Shown: positions 8,469 through 17,346, counted from the first letter of the stretch. The stretch: 64,000 bases of DNA from Kibdelosporangium persicum (GCF_013280595.1 NZ_JAAATY010000023.1:1-64000), one strand, 5' to 3'. The notes: generated by a model from the letters alone, not told the origin. Program-made: numbers and translations.

Positions 8469-8548
8469 GCCCCACCCCTGTCACTGCTCGGTCGTTGGTT
8501 GCGGTGTTGCGACGAAATCGGACCATGAGCGTGTGAACTCTGTCAACA

Positions 8549-8565
8549 CGCATATCGATGATGCG
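8549..8565. promoter_or_regulatory. Inverted repeat in SARP/methylase divergent region
   Basis: CGCAT-N7-ATGCG is centred on the palindrome ATCGAT, between the SARP start (8468) and the methylase start (8614). TTGACA is present on the minus strand just to its left. It may be an operator for one or both divergent genes; there is no direct proof. Confidence 0.35.
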
Positions 8566-8613
8566 GTATGTTTCCCTCGATCAATGCGGGTGCACGGGGA
8601 AGGGGCGAGCCGG

Positions 8614-10482
8614 GTGTCGAACGAGGCTGCCGTCACGGCGGCGGACATCGCCAGGCTGTTCGGGCTCAGCCGGGCCACGGTGAGCAACTGGCGCCGCCGC
8701 TACGAGGACTTCCCCGAGCCCGTCGGCGGCACGCCCAACAGTCCGCTCTTCCTGCTCGCCGAAGTCGAGCAGTGGCTCCGGGACCAGGGCAAACTCATGC
8801 CGTCCTCGCCATGGGAGCGGCTGTGGCAGCTGCTGGAGGCCCACCGCGGCGACCAGGAGGCCGCGGACGTCCTCGCCGCGATCGGATCGTTCCTGCTGCG
8901 TCGCTCGGACGGCCGCCCGGTCGCACCCGCCGTGCTGAACCAGGTCGCGACGCTCGCGAACGAACACGGCGCCCTCGCCGTGGAAGAGGCGCTCTGGGAA
9001 CGGTTCGTCCAGGCCAACGCGCGGTGGATGGCGGTGACCACGCCGGACATGGCTCGGCTGGTGGCTGAGCTGACCGGGCTGTCCTCGGGCACGGTCCTCG
9101 ACCCGGCCTGCGGCGCCGGAACCCTGCTGGCCGCGGTCGCCGGGCGCACCGGCGGACCGGTGCGCTGCGTCGGCCAGGAGCTCGACCCCGGCCTGGCGTC
9201 GCTCGCGCAGGTCCGGCTGGAACTGCGCAACGTCCCCGCGGAAGTCCACGCGGCGGACTCATTGCTGCACGACGCGTACCGCGGGCGGCTCGTGGACGCG
9301 GTCGTCTGCGACCCGCCCGTCGGGGAACGCCAATGGGGACACGAAGAACTCCTGCACGACGAGCGCTGGGAGTACGGCATCCCGCCGCGGATGGAATCCG
9401 AACTGGCCTGGGTGCAGCACGCCTTGGCGCACGTGAAGCCAGGCGGCCTCGTCACGATGGTGATGCCGCCGTCGGTGGCGTCTCGCCGATCCGGCCGTCG
9501 CATCCGCGCCGAGTTGCTGCGGCGCGGCGCGCTGCGAGCCGTGCTCGCCCTGCCGGGCCCCGTTCACCTGTGGATGTTGCGTAAGCCGGGCCAGCCCGCG
9601 GATCCGCATGTGCTCGTGCTTGAGACCACGACCACGGACTGGGACCAGGCGGCGGCCCGCGCGGTCGCGGCGTGGCGTGCGTTCGACGCACCGGACGGCA
9701 CGGCCGAGGACGAGCCGGGCGTGTCCCGGATGATCCCGGTGCTGGACCTGCTGGGCGAGGAAGTGGACCTCACCCCGGCCCGTAACCTGCCGATCTCCGC
9801 CGCGCCGGACACCGCGGAGAAACTCCTCGCCGGGCACCGCGAGCTGGCCGCCAGGCTCAGCGCGCTGCCGCCGTTGCTGCCGGCCCTCGACTGGACCGGG
9901 CAGGCCGGGCGGCACCGGGTCATGACGACGATCGCCGAGCTGATCAAGACCGGCGCGTTGACGTTGTTCACCTCCGACGCGCCCGCGACGCCTGCCGGCG
10001 ACGCGCTCCCGTTGCTCGACTTGGCCGACGTGCTCGCGGACCGGCCTGCGTCCCGCCGGATCTCCCGTGACCTCGCCGCGTCGACCGTGCGCGTGCAACC
10101 TGGTGACGTCGTCATGCCCACGGCCGGGCACAAGCTCGTCGCGCGCGTCGCGAACGACACGGGCGCGGTGCTCGGACGCGGGCTGTGCCTGTTGCGTCCC
10201 AACCCTGACGTGCTCGATTCGTGGTACCTGGCGGGGTTCCTCAACGGCTCGGCCAACTCCCGGCAAGCGGGCACGCACGTGTCCACCGCGGCCCGCCTGG
10301 ACGTACGGCGATGTGAGATCCCGAGAATGCCACTGGCCGAACAGCGCGGGTATGCGGCAGTCTTCTCCGCGCTGGGGACGTTCGGCACGGCGGTCGGCCG
10401 CGCCGGGGCCTTGGCCGAACGGGTCATCCAGGCCACAGTGGACGGCTTGGTGGACGGGCTGGTGGCACCCGAGAGGAACTAG
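8614..10482 (+). CDS. HTH-containing N6-adenine DNA methyltransferase-like protein
   Basis: A 622-aa protein. An N-terminal helix-turn-helix (about 5-55: VTAADIARLFGLSRATVSNWRRRY) precedes a helical linker and an HsdM/N6-Mtase-type domain. Motif I is DPACGAGTLLAA near 163. Motif IV reads VCDPPVGE near 232, where the family consensus is NPPF/Y, so catalysis may be altered or lost. The C-terminal third resembles a type I specificity-like target-recognition segment. No restriction subunit adjoins it. GTG 8614 is chosen for its GAAGGGG ribosome-binding site; ATG 8584 in frame is the alternative. It is followed after 4 bp by a Ser/Thr kinase, so the two are coupled. Confidence 0.75.
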   Translation: MSNEAAVTAADIARLFGLSRATVSNWRRRYEDFPEPVGGTPNSPLFLLAEVEQWLRDQGKLMPSSPWERLWQLLEAHRGDQEAADVLAAIGSFLLRRSDGRPVAPAVLNQVATLANEHGALAVEEALWERFVQANARWMAVTTPDMARLVAELTGLSSGTVLDPACGAGTLLAAVAGRTGGPVRCVGQELDPGLASLAQVRLELRNVPAEVHAADSLLHDAYRGRLVDAVVCDPPVGERQWGHEELLHDERWEYGIPPRMESELAWVQHALAHVKPGGLVTMVMPPSVASRRSGRRIRAELLRRGALRAVLALPGPVHLWMLRKPGQPADPHVLVLETTTTDWDQAAARAVAAWRAFDAPDGTAEDEPGVSRMIPVLDLLGEEVDLTPARNLPISAAPDTAEKLLAGHRELAARLSALPPLLPALDWTGQAGRHRVMTTIAELIKTGALTLFTSDAPATPAGDALPLLDLADVLADRPASRRISRDLAASTVRVQPGDVVMPTAGHKLVARVANDTGAVLGRGLCLLRPNPDVLDSWYLAGFLNGSANSRQAGTHVSTAARLDVRRCEIPRMPLAEQRGYAAVFSALGTFGTAVGRAGALAERVIQATVDGLVDGLVAPERN

Positions 10483-10486
10483 TCAG

Positions 10487-11971
10487 GTGCAGCGCGTTGT
10501 GGGTGATCGCTACGAGCTCGTCCGGCCGCTCGGCCGCGGCGGGATGGGTGAGGTGTGGCTCGGCCGCGACCACCGGCTGGACCGTGACGTCGCGGTGAAG
10601 CTGCTGCGCCCGAGCTCCTTGCCGGCGGGCGCCGACGTGGACGCGTTGATCAGCCGGTTCGACCGGGAGGCACGGCTGACCGCGAGACTGGAGAACCCGG
10701 GAGTGCCCGCGGTCTACGACACCGGCACCGACGAGGACGACCTCTACCTGGTCATGCAGGTGATCGGCGGCGCGGACCTGGCGGAGTTCCAGGCGGAGAA
10801 CGAACCCGTACCGGTCGGCTGGGTGGCGGCGGCGGGCGCGCAGATCGCCGCGGTCCTCGCGGCGGCCCACGCGGCCGGGCTCGTGCACCGGGACCTCAAG
10901 CCCCGCAACGTGATGATCACCGAAACCGGCGAGGTGAAGGTCCTCGACTTCGGCATCGCGGTGCTGCGTGACGTCGACATGACCCGGATCACCCGCACGG
11001 CGGAAACCGTCGGCACGCCCGCCTACATGGCGCCGGAGCAGGCCATGCACGGGCAGACTAGCCCCAGCAGCGACCTGTACTCCCTGGGTTGTGTGCTCTA
11101 CGAACTGGTGACCGGGCGCGCGGTGTTCGAAGCCGGCACGGCGCTGGCGATGATGCACCGGCACTTCAACGACACCCCGGAGCCGGTGCTGTCCCTGCGG
11201 CCGGACGCCGGCCCGGTGCTGGCCGAGGTGATCACCCGGCTGCTCGCCAAACGAGCCGACCTGAGACCGGCCTCGGCCACCGAGGTCTACGAAATCCTGC
11301 TGCCGCTCGTGCCGCCGCCCACCGGTCCGCTCATCCCGATGGATCCGACCCGGCCGTTCCGCGACAAGCTCTCGGCGCCGCGCCCGCCGGCCGGCTCGGC
11401 CGCCACCGTGTCGGTCCTCGACACGCCGACCATGCCGGTCGGGTTGCCCGCGCCGGCCCCGGAGACGACGGTCGCGCCGGTCCCGAGGGCGGAGCCTGCC
11501 GACAGCGGGCCCCGGCGGATCGGCGAAGCGTTCCTGTTGATGTTCGGAATCCTGGGAATCCTGACCTATGTCGACGACCTGGCCACCGGCGTACCGGTGC
11601 CTGACGCGGGGTTCACGTTCACCGTCGTGTCGACTCCGGTGCTGATCGGGCTGTGGATGCGCAAGCGCCGGATGCGGCTGCGCCACGTGTGGTCGCTGGG
11701 GCCGTTCGGCAGCCGCGTCGGCCCGCCGAGGGCGACCGGGCTGGGGGAGCGGATTCTCGAACGGGTGCTGCTGGCCGTCGGCGGGCTGGGCAGCGCCGTC
11801 TACATCGGCCAGTTGATCGCCGGAACGGTCAACGGGAACCCTTTGCTGTACATTGATTCCCCGATCAGGGGCCTCACCATCTGCCTGGCGTTGCTCGTAC
11901 CCGGGCTGCTGATGCGGCAACGCCGGCTCGGGCGGCCCTACCCGTGGTCCCGTTCCAGCGTCCGCTCGTGA
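10487..11971 (+). CDS. Membrane Ser/Thr protein kinase (PknB-like kinase domain)
   Basis: A 494-aa Hanks-type kinase. The glycine loop GRGGMGEVW is at about 16-24, the ATP Lys is in VAVKLL near 38, the catalytic loop is HRDLKPRN near 133-140, DFG is near 155, and the activation segment ends GTPAYMAPEQA. A Pro/Thr-rich linker (about 285-335) leads to three or four hydrophobic segments in the last 150 residues, in place of PASTA sensor repeats. GTG at 10487 follows GAGAGGAACT, 4 bp after the methylase stop. Its TGA stop lies inside the left arm of palindromic repeat copy B. The kinase could phosphorylate the methylase or its HTH; that is inference. Confidence 0.85.
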   Translation: MQRVVGDRYELVRPLGRGGMGEVWLGRDHRLDRDVAVKLLRPSSLPAGADVDALISRFDREARLTARLENPGVPAVYDTGTDEDDLYLVMQVIGGADLAEFQAENEPVPVGWVAAAGAQIAAVLAAAHAAGLVHRDLKPRNVMITETGEVKVLDFGIAVLRDVDMTRITRTAETVGTPAYMAPEQAMHGQTSPSSDLYSLGCVLYELVTGRAVFEAGTALAMMHRHFNDTPEPVLSLRPDAGPVLAEVITRLLAKRADLRPASATEVYEILLPLVPPPTGPLIPMDPTRPFRDKLSAPRPPAGSAATVSVLDTPTMPVGLPAPAPETTVAPVPRAEPADSGPRRIGEAFLLMFGILGILTYVDDLATGVPVPDAGFTFTVVSTPVLIGLWMRKRRMRLRHVWSLGPFGSRVGPPRATGLGERILERVLLAVGGLGSAVYIGQLIAGTVNGNPLLYIDSPIRGLTICLALLVPGLLMRQRRLGRPYPWSRSSVRS

Positions 11972-12010
11972 GCGTTTATCCGGGTTAGAACACGGATAAA
12001 CACTCACGAG
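11965..12010. repeat. Palindromic repeat, copy B
   Basis: Arms 11965-11982 and 11993-12010 (18 bp, one mismatch) share the core CTCGTGAG-GTTTATCCG. The loop GGTTAGAACA is the reverse complement of the loop in copies A and C, so this copy is inverted. It lies between convergent genes: the kinase stop (11969-11971) and the MocR stop (12004-12006) both fall inside the arms. It is followed by a G-rich run. Confidence 0.85.
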
Positions 12011-13374
12011 GGGGAGGGGGCGACTTCCTGCAGGACGGCGAGGAGAGCGGCCAGGGCTCCGCCGAAGGAAGTCCGGGACGGTGCCCCGTAACCCACGATG
12101 AGGCCGTGCCGCATCTCGTTCACGCACATGGGCCGCACAGTCGCCAAGGCCACGGAGTTCCGACGGGCCACAGTGCCCACCTCCGCCTCGGCCTCGGCGG
12201 ACAACGGGACCATCAAATGCAACCCGGCCGAAATCCCCTGTGGAACGAGATGGTGCGGTAGCGCGGCAGCCAGCCGGTCACGCCGGGACCGGTACTCGAT
12301 CCGGCACCGCCGGACGTGCCGATCGTAAGCCCCGGTACTGATCATGTCGGCGAGAACCAGTTGATCCACCGAGGACGGCTGAGCCCCGCTGATCTCCAAC
12401 GCGGCCACGACAGGATCGACCAGCGACCGGGGAAGCACCAGCCACCCCAACCGCAACGAGGGAGCCAAGGTCTTGCTGGCCGTGCCGGCGTAGATCACCC
12501 GCTCCGGAGCCAACGCCTGCAACGCCCCGACCTGCTGCCGGTCGTAGCGGAACTCGCCGTCGTAGTCGTCCTCCACGATCACCGCGCCTGTCTGGGTCAG
12601 CGCGTTGCGGCGGTCAGGCGACAAGGTCACGCCGATCGGGGACTGGTGCGCCGGAGTGACGACCACAGCGGGACTGGCCAGTTCGGACACCCGCATCCCG
12701 TTCCCGTCCACCGGGACACCGGCGATCCGCTGCCCGGTCGACGCCGCCAGATCCCGGAACCGGTGGAACGAGGGGTCCTCGAAAGCCATCTCGTTGATCC
12801 CGATGCTTTGCAGCGCATGGCCGAGCACGATCATCGCGTGGGAGAACCCGGCGCAGATCACGATCCTGGCCGGATCGGCCAGCACGCCACGACTGCGGCC
12901 CAGGTACGCCGACAAAGTCGCGCGCAGCACCGAAGACCCTTGCGGCTCGCCGTAGCCGAACGTCGCGTTGTGCGTGTGCTGCAGAACCCGTTTGGTCGAC
13001 GCCAACCAGCTGTCCCTGGGGAACAACGCGGAATCCGGCTTCCCCGGCCGCAGATCCCACCGCATCACCTGCTCCCGGGACGGGACCGGGCGCGGCTGCG
13101 TCAACGGTCGCGCGCCCGCCGTGGCGACCCGGGTCGGCGCTCCCTGGCTGGTCCGCAGGTAACCCTCGGCCGCGAGGTCGGAGTAGACACGCGTGACCGT
13201 TCCCCTCGCCACGCCCAGGTCGTGGGCCAGTGCACGTGTTGAGGGCACGACTGATCCGGGAGCCCAACGGCCTTCCCGGATCGCCTTGCGGACGGCCTTC
13301 GCCAACCCCTTGCGGCCGCTTCCGGGCGTCCAGTCCAGGTGTACGTCGAGCGAACTGGACCACTGCTCTGCCAT
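12004..13374 (-). CDS. MocR/PdxR-like regulator (GntR wHTH + aminotransferase fold)
   Basis: A 456-aa protein. A GntR winged helix spans about 12-78 (KAVRKAIREGRWAPGSVVPSTRALAHDLGVARGTVTRVYSDLAAEGYL). A fold-type I aminotransferase domain spans about 115-450, with the PLP lysine in YAGTASKTLAPSLRLGW and EDDYDGEFRY upstream. MocR proteins sense PLP or amino-acid imines and often control pyridoxal-phosphate synthesis or amino-acid genes. None of those are adjacent; on the divergent side lies only a broken S8 peptidase. ATG 13374 starts the conserved HTH region. The open frame extends upstream into the peptidase remnant but is noise there. Regulon unknown. Confidence 0.88.
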   Translation of the reverse strand: MAEQWSSSLDVHLDWTPGSGRKGLAKAVRKAIREGRWAPGSVVPSTRALAHDLGVARGTVTRVYSDLAAEGYLRTSQGAPTRVATAGARPLTQPRPVPSREQVMRWDLRPGKPDSALFPRDSWLASTKRVLQHTHNATFGYGEPQGSSVLRATLSAYLGRSRGVLADPARIVICAGFSHAMIVLGHALQSIGINEMAFEDPSFHRFRDLAASTGQRIAGVPVDGNGMRVSELASPAVVVTPAHQSPIGVTLSPDRRNALTQTGAVIVEDDYDGEFRYDRQQVGALQALAPERVIYAGTASKTLAPSLRLGWLVLPRSLVDPVVAALEISGAQPSSVDQLVLADMISTGAYDRHVRRCRIEYRSRRDRLAAALPHHLVPQGISAGLHLMVPLSAEAEAEVGTVARRNSVALATVRPMCVNEMRHGLIVGYGAPSRTSFGGALAALLAVLQEVAPSPS

Positions 13375-14544
13375 GGAAAAGCACTCTACCCGTGGGCAAG
13401 TCGCGGTCAGGTGGCAACTGGGAACGGCCCCGTACGAATACCGCAGGTATGACGCTTCAGGGAGTCTGACGGTCCGGCTGCCGAAAGGCAGGTACTTCCT
13501 GGAAGCCCAGCTGGTCCAGGACGGCCACCCGATGGCGGTCATCGCCGAGCCGGGACTGGATCTGGCCAAGGACGTCTCGCTGCGGCTGTCCGGCCACGAC
13601 GCCAGGCCGGTCGGCGTGACCGTCGACCGGTCCGGGCTGCGCACGGCGGAGACCTTTGTCGAGCTGAGCCGGAAGATGGCCTGGGGAACACTGGACAGCG
13701 CCGTGCGTACCGATTTCGCCGACGTGGTGGTGAGGCCGTCCACGACCACAGCTCCCGCTGAGTTCCGGTACTCCGTGGGTGGTCGCTTCTCCGGAGAGTC
13801 GTTGCTGTACAACGTCCGTGGGACGTCGACGGCAAGGTGCCCGCGAATCCCGTTGTCCGTGTGAAGGACCGTGACCTGGTGAAGGTCAAGTCAGTGCACG
13901 GCGCGACCAAACCGGGCACGGTGGGCGACCGTGAGGGCCTGTTCGAGAGACCACTTCCGTACACTTTGGACGAGATGTACTCGCCTGGAGTCGGGTGGCA
14001 CGGTTCGTTCGCGGAGCGGGACGCCGACGGGATGCCCGTGCAGACCACCTTCACGAGTGCGCCGAGGAGTTTCACCCGGACCGGCGCGGCCGGCGGACTT
14101 TTCGAGGTGCCCGCCGGTAAGGCCGCCTACCGGCTGCACATCGAGTCCACACGCGACTGTGCGCTGAGCAGCAAGGTCGTCGCGGACTTCACCTTCACGT
14201 CGGACACGGTGCCGGGCGAGCTGTACGAGCCCCTGCCGCTGATGACGGTCAGGTTCACACCCCAGTTGGACGAGTTCAGCCGGGCGTCACGCGTGATCCC
14301 GGCGATCGTGCCGGTGTCGGTCGGGCACAACACCAAGGCGGCCGCGCGGCCGGCCCGTGTCGAGGTGTCCCACGACAAGGGCGCGACCTGGCGGCCGGTG
14401 CCCCTGGTGTCGTTCGCCGGCAAGTGGTACACCGTGATCGGTCATCCGCGGGACGCGGCTTCGGTCTCGCTGCGGGCGTCCGCGCGCGACTCCGCGGGCA
14501 ACTCGGTGTCGCAGACGATCATCGAGGCGTTCCGGCTGACGTGA
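13375..14544 (+). pseudogene. Remnant of a secreted S8 (subtilisin-like) peptidase: C-terminal part, frameshifted
   Basis: Two adjacent reading frames together encode about 385 residues resembling the C-terminal half of large secreted actinobacterial S8 peptidases, including the ending (LPLMTVRFTPQLDEFSRAS, RVEVSHDKGATWRPVPL, SLRASARDSAGNSVSQTIIEAFRLT). The first frame runs to a stop at 13862-13864. The sequence resumes in the next frame at about 13815 (WDVDGKVPANPVVRVKDRDL), a one-base frameshift near 13811-13820. The signal peptide, propeptide and catalytic Asp/His/Ser domain are absent; the homology begins right beside the MocR start. This is a decayed gene whose 5' half was lost. Family assignment is from recalled conservation of the C-terminal region. 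Confidence 0.7.
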
Positions 14545-16566
14545 TCACGCGTCGAGGTACGCGGAAGCCTGCAACGTGAACAGCTCCGCGTACCCGCCGT
14601 CCAGGTCCATCAGGTCGGCGTGGGTGCCCTGCTCGACCAGTTTCCCGTGCTCCAGCAGGATGATCCGGTCGGCCTGCCGGACGGTGGAGAACCGGTGCGA
14701 GATGTACAGGGTCGTGCGGCCCTCGGCGAGCTGACGCAGCCGGACGAACAGGTCGTGCTCGGCCTGGGCGTCCAGTGCCGACGTCGGCTCGTCGAGCACC
14801 AGGATCGGCGCTTCGCGCAGGAAGGCCCTGGCGAGCGCGATCTTCTGCCATTCCCCGCCGGACAGGCTGACTCCTTCGTCGAACCACCGGCCCAGCGGGC
14901 TGTCGTAGCCGCGCGGCAGGCGTTCGATGCGGTTGGCGATGCCAGCGCGGTCGGCGGCCCGGGCGATGCTCGGCCGGTCGGTCAGGTGTTCCAGGTCGCC
15001 AAGCCCGATGTTCTCCGACGCGGTGGCCTGGTAGCTGACGTGGTCCTGGAACACCGCGCTGATCCGGCGTTGCAGCTCGTCCGGGTCCAGGGTGCGGATG
15101 TCCACGCCGTCCAACAGGATTCGGCCGTCTGTCGGGTCGTACAGCCGGCAGAGCAATTTGATCAATGTGGACTTGCCCGCGCCGTTCTTGCCGACGACGG
15201 CGACGGTCTCGCCCGGCTGGATGTCGAAGCTGACGTCCTTCAGCGCCGGTTCCTCCGCGCCCGGGTAGGCGAAGGAGACGTGGTCGAACGTGATGTGCCC
15301 GCGTAACGGTTCCGGTACCGCCGCGGGATTCTCCGGCCGGTCGATCTCCGGTTTGGTGCCGAGGAAGCGGTACAGCGTGTCCAGGTAGAGGTTGTTCTCG
15401 TACATCCCGGAGAAACCGTTGAACAGGCCGCCGATCGAACTCTGCACCGAGGTCGCGGCCGCGGTGTACAAGGCGAGGTCACCGAGCGTCAGCTCGCCGG
15501 AGACGGCCCTGAGCGCGATGTAGAGGTAGATCGCCGAGCCGGCGACGGTGCTGATCAGGCCCCACAACGTGCCGGCCACGTTCTTCCTGCGGATCATCCC
15601 GCGCTGCCGGTCGTAGTAGACCTTGCCCAGCCGTTCGAACCGGTCGACGAGGTACGGGCCGAGGCCGAAGAGCTTGACCTCCTTGGCATAGCTGTCGGTG
15701 GTGACCAATGAGGACAGATAGTCCATCCGCCGCCGGATGGGGGAGACCATGTAGTTGAGGATGAACGTCTGCGCGCCGTACTTCGACTGCGAGATGAACA
15801 GCGGCACCGGCGCGAGCAACGCCACGATGGCCAGCAACGGGCTCACCGCGATCAGCAGGGCGATCATGCTGGTGAACGTGATCGCCATCCGGCCGAGCCC
15901 GAGCGCGGAGCTCATCATGGACATCGGGCGCATCGGTGCCTCGCGGTCGGCCTGGCGCAGCAGGTCGTAGGACGCGGAGTCCTCGAAGAAGGCCAGATGC
16001 ATCTTGCTGGCGTGGTCCATCACCTGGTGGCGGATGGTCAGCGTCATCCGTTCCTGCAACAACTGCTGGCTCACCGTGGTGAGCATCGTCGTGATGGACT
16101 GCAGGATGAACACGACGAGCTGGAACGCCGCGATACCAACGATCTTGCCGGTCGAGGTGGTGGTGAAGCCGCCGAGCAGCGGAATGTGCAGCACGGCTGC
16201 GTCCGGCCGGCCGGACGCGTGGATCTGGATCGCCTCGACGACGGCGTCCATCAGGATCTTGGCGACATAGGCGGTCGCGGTCGGGACCAGTCCACTCACG
16301 ACGGTGACGACGACGAGCGTGACCGTCAGCGGTCTGCTGGTTTGCCAGGACAACCGGAACACGCGCGGAAGCGCCCGCGCGGTACCGGCGACGGAGGCAC
16401 GTAACCGCTGATATCTGGACTTCCAGTCGTTCGGCTGGTCCCCGGGCGCCGGGTCCGGGATCTCCACCGGCCCGGTGAGACCGCTGTCGGCGACGGTCGA
16501 CGGCTGCCGCCTGCCCCGGCGGCGGCGCAGCATCATCGACTCGAAACCACCGCCACCCGGCATCAT
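14545..16566 (-). CDS. ABC transporter, fused permease-ATPase (exporter type)
   Basis: A 673-aa half-transporter. A polar N-terminus (1-75) is followed by a six-helix exporter membrane domain (about 78-370) and a nucleotide-binding domain (about 425-665). The NBD has Walker A VVGKNGAGKST, Q-loop AVFQDHVSY, signature SLSGGEWQ, Walker B ILVLDEPTS and H-switch SHRF. It probably homodimerises. It is translationally coupled to the upstream TetR gene (ATGA overlap at 16563-16566), which makes it the likely target of that repressor and suggests drug or metabolite efflux. Its stop abuts the stop of the S8 remnant. No substrate can be named. Confidence 0.9.
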   Translation of the reverse strand: MMPGGGGFESMMLRRRRGRRQPSTVADSGLTGPVEIPDPAPGDQPNDWKSRYQRLRASVAGTARALPRVFRLSWQTSRPLTVTLVVVTVVSGLVPTATAYVAKILMDAVVEAIQIHASGRPDAAVLHIPLLGGFTTTSTGKIVGIAAFQLVVFILQSITTMLTTVSQQLLQERMTLTIRHQVMDHASKMHLAFFEDSASYDLLRQADREAPMRPMSMMSSALGLGRMAITFTSMIALLIAVSPLLAIVALLAPVPLFISQSKYGAQTFILNYMVSPIRRRMDYLSSLVTTDSYAKEVKLFGLGPYLVDRFERLGKVYYDRQRGMIRRKNVAGTLWGLISTVAGSAIYLYIALRAVSGELTLGDLALYTAAATSVQSSIGGLFNGFSGMYENNLYLDTLYRFLGTKPEIDRPENPAAVPEPLRGHITFDHVSFAYPGAEEPALKDVSFDIQPGETVAVVGKNGAGKSTLIKLLCRLYDPTDGRILLDGVDIRTLDPDELQRRISAVFQDHVSYQATASENIGLGDLEHLTDRPSIARAADRAGIANRIERLPRGYDSPLGRWFDEGVSLSGGEWQKIALARAFLREAPILVLDEPTSALDAQAEHDLFVRLRQLAEGRTTLYISHRFSTVRQADRIILLEHGKLVEQGTHADLMDLDGGYAELFTLQASAYLDA

Positions 16567-17141
16567 CGGACGGCCCCGTGCAGCAGAACGTCGATCATGT
16601 CGGGGATCGAGGGCTTCTCGTCGCCCATCCGGCCCCGCATCATCAGCAGACCGGTGAACATCGCGGCCAGGTGTGCCGCCGGAACCCGCAACGAGTCCTT
16701 CTCCGGCTCGAACAACTCGGCCACAGCTTCCCGGAGCAAGTCGTTGCCAGGACGCCTCTTGTGCGACCCCCGCTCAAGCTTGTACGCGGTACCGCGCAAC
16801 GACCCGAACAACGCGCCCATCCGCTCCATGTGCGCGGCCAACGCCGAGGCCGCCTCATTGAGCCGGTCAGCCAACGGCGCATCCAACGGAATCGCCTCAA
16901 TGGCGGCGACGGCGTTGTCAGGCCGCAACGCCTCGGCCACACAGGCCCTGAGCAACTCGTCCTTGTCGGCGAACGCCCGGAAGACGGTCGCTTCCCCGAT
17001 TCCGGCGGCCCGCGCGATCTGGCTCGTCGTCACCGCGGCCCCATGCTCGACCAGCAGGGGCAGCACCGCCTGCACGATCATCGCCCGGCGCTTCTCCGGG
17101 CTCATTCCCGGCGCCCGACGCCGGGTGGAGGTCTCATCCAT
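16563..17141 (-). CDS. TetR-family repressor of the ABC exporter
   Basis: A 192-aa TetR protein. The HTH lies at about 15-65 (SPEKRRAMIVQAVLPLLVEHGAAVTTSQIARAAGIGEATVFRAFADKDELL), followed by a helical ligand-binding domain. ATG 17141 lies 13 bp from a perfect 20-bp palindrome typical of TetR operators, indicating autoregulation. It overlaps the exporter gene by four bases and so forms a regulator-exporter operon. A MITE-like element is inserted immediately upstream of the operator, at 17185, which may have altered the promoter. Confidence 0.9.
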   Translation of the reverse strand: MDETSTRRRAPGMSPEKRRAMIVQAVLPLLVEHGAAVTTSQIARAAGIGEATVFRAFADKDELLRACVAEALRPDNAVAAIEAIPLDAPLADRLNEAASALAAHMERMGALFGSLRGTAYKLERGSHKRRPGNDLLREAVAELFEPEKDSLRVPAAHLAAMFTGLLMMRGRMGDEKPSIPDMIDVLLHGAVR

Positions 17142-17153
17142 CCGCCCAGTCTG

Positions 17154-17173
17154 CGGAGTGAGTACTCACTCCG
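17154..17173. promoter_or_regulatory. TetR operator, perfect 20-bp palindrome
   Basis: CGGAGTGAGTACTCACTCCG is fully self-complementary. The TGAGTACTCA core is a classic TetR-family operator. It sits between the TetR start codon (17141) and the MITE (17185). Confidence 0.8.
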
Positions 17174-17184
17174 TCAAACGGTTA

Positions 17185-17346
17185 GGTCGTGTTTCGAATG
17201 TCCCGGTCGATGAGAGTCGGGATCGGGGCGGTTCCTGGCGTCGCCGCGGGATCGCCGCGAATACTGGTTGTCTTTGGGCGGTCCCGCGGTGGCGTCAGGG
17301 GCCGCATCCGGCCCGGCTATCGCGATCGGGCATTTGAAACACGGCC
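17185..17346. mobile_element. MITE-like element, copy 2 (complete)
   Basis: A 162-bp element with terminal repeats GGTCGTGTTTCGAATG and CATTTGAAACACGGCC (14 of 16 positions complementary). It is flanked by TA on both sides (17183-17184 and 17347-17348), consistent with a TA target duplication. It has no coding capacity; inside, TCCCG/CGGGA can form a small hairpin. Its last 160 bases are identical to 1-160, which points to recent movement or gene conversion. It is inserted upstream of the TetR-exporter operon. IS5/IS427 or IS630 relatives could mobilise it; this is inferred from end sequence only. Confidence 0.8.

Noticed and set aside
8614-10482. Complete type I restriction-modification system
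   Set aside because: No HsdR or separate HsdS gene is nearby, and motif IV is not canonical; only a methylase-like protein can be claimed.
1-17346. Composite transposon bounded by two insertion sequences
   Set aside because: The flanking elements are 160-162 bp with no transposase, and the left copy is cut by the window edge; only a MITE-like nature is supported.
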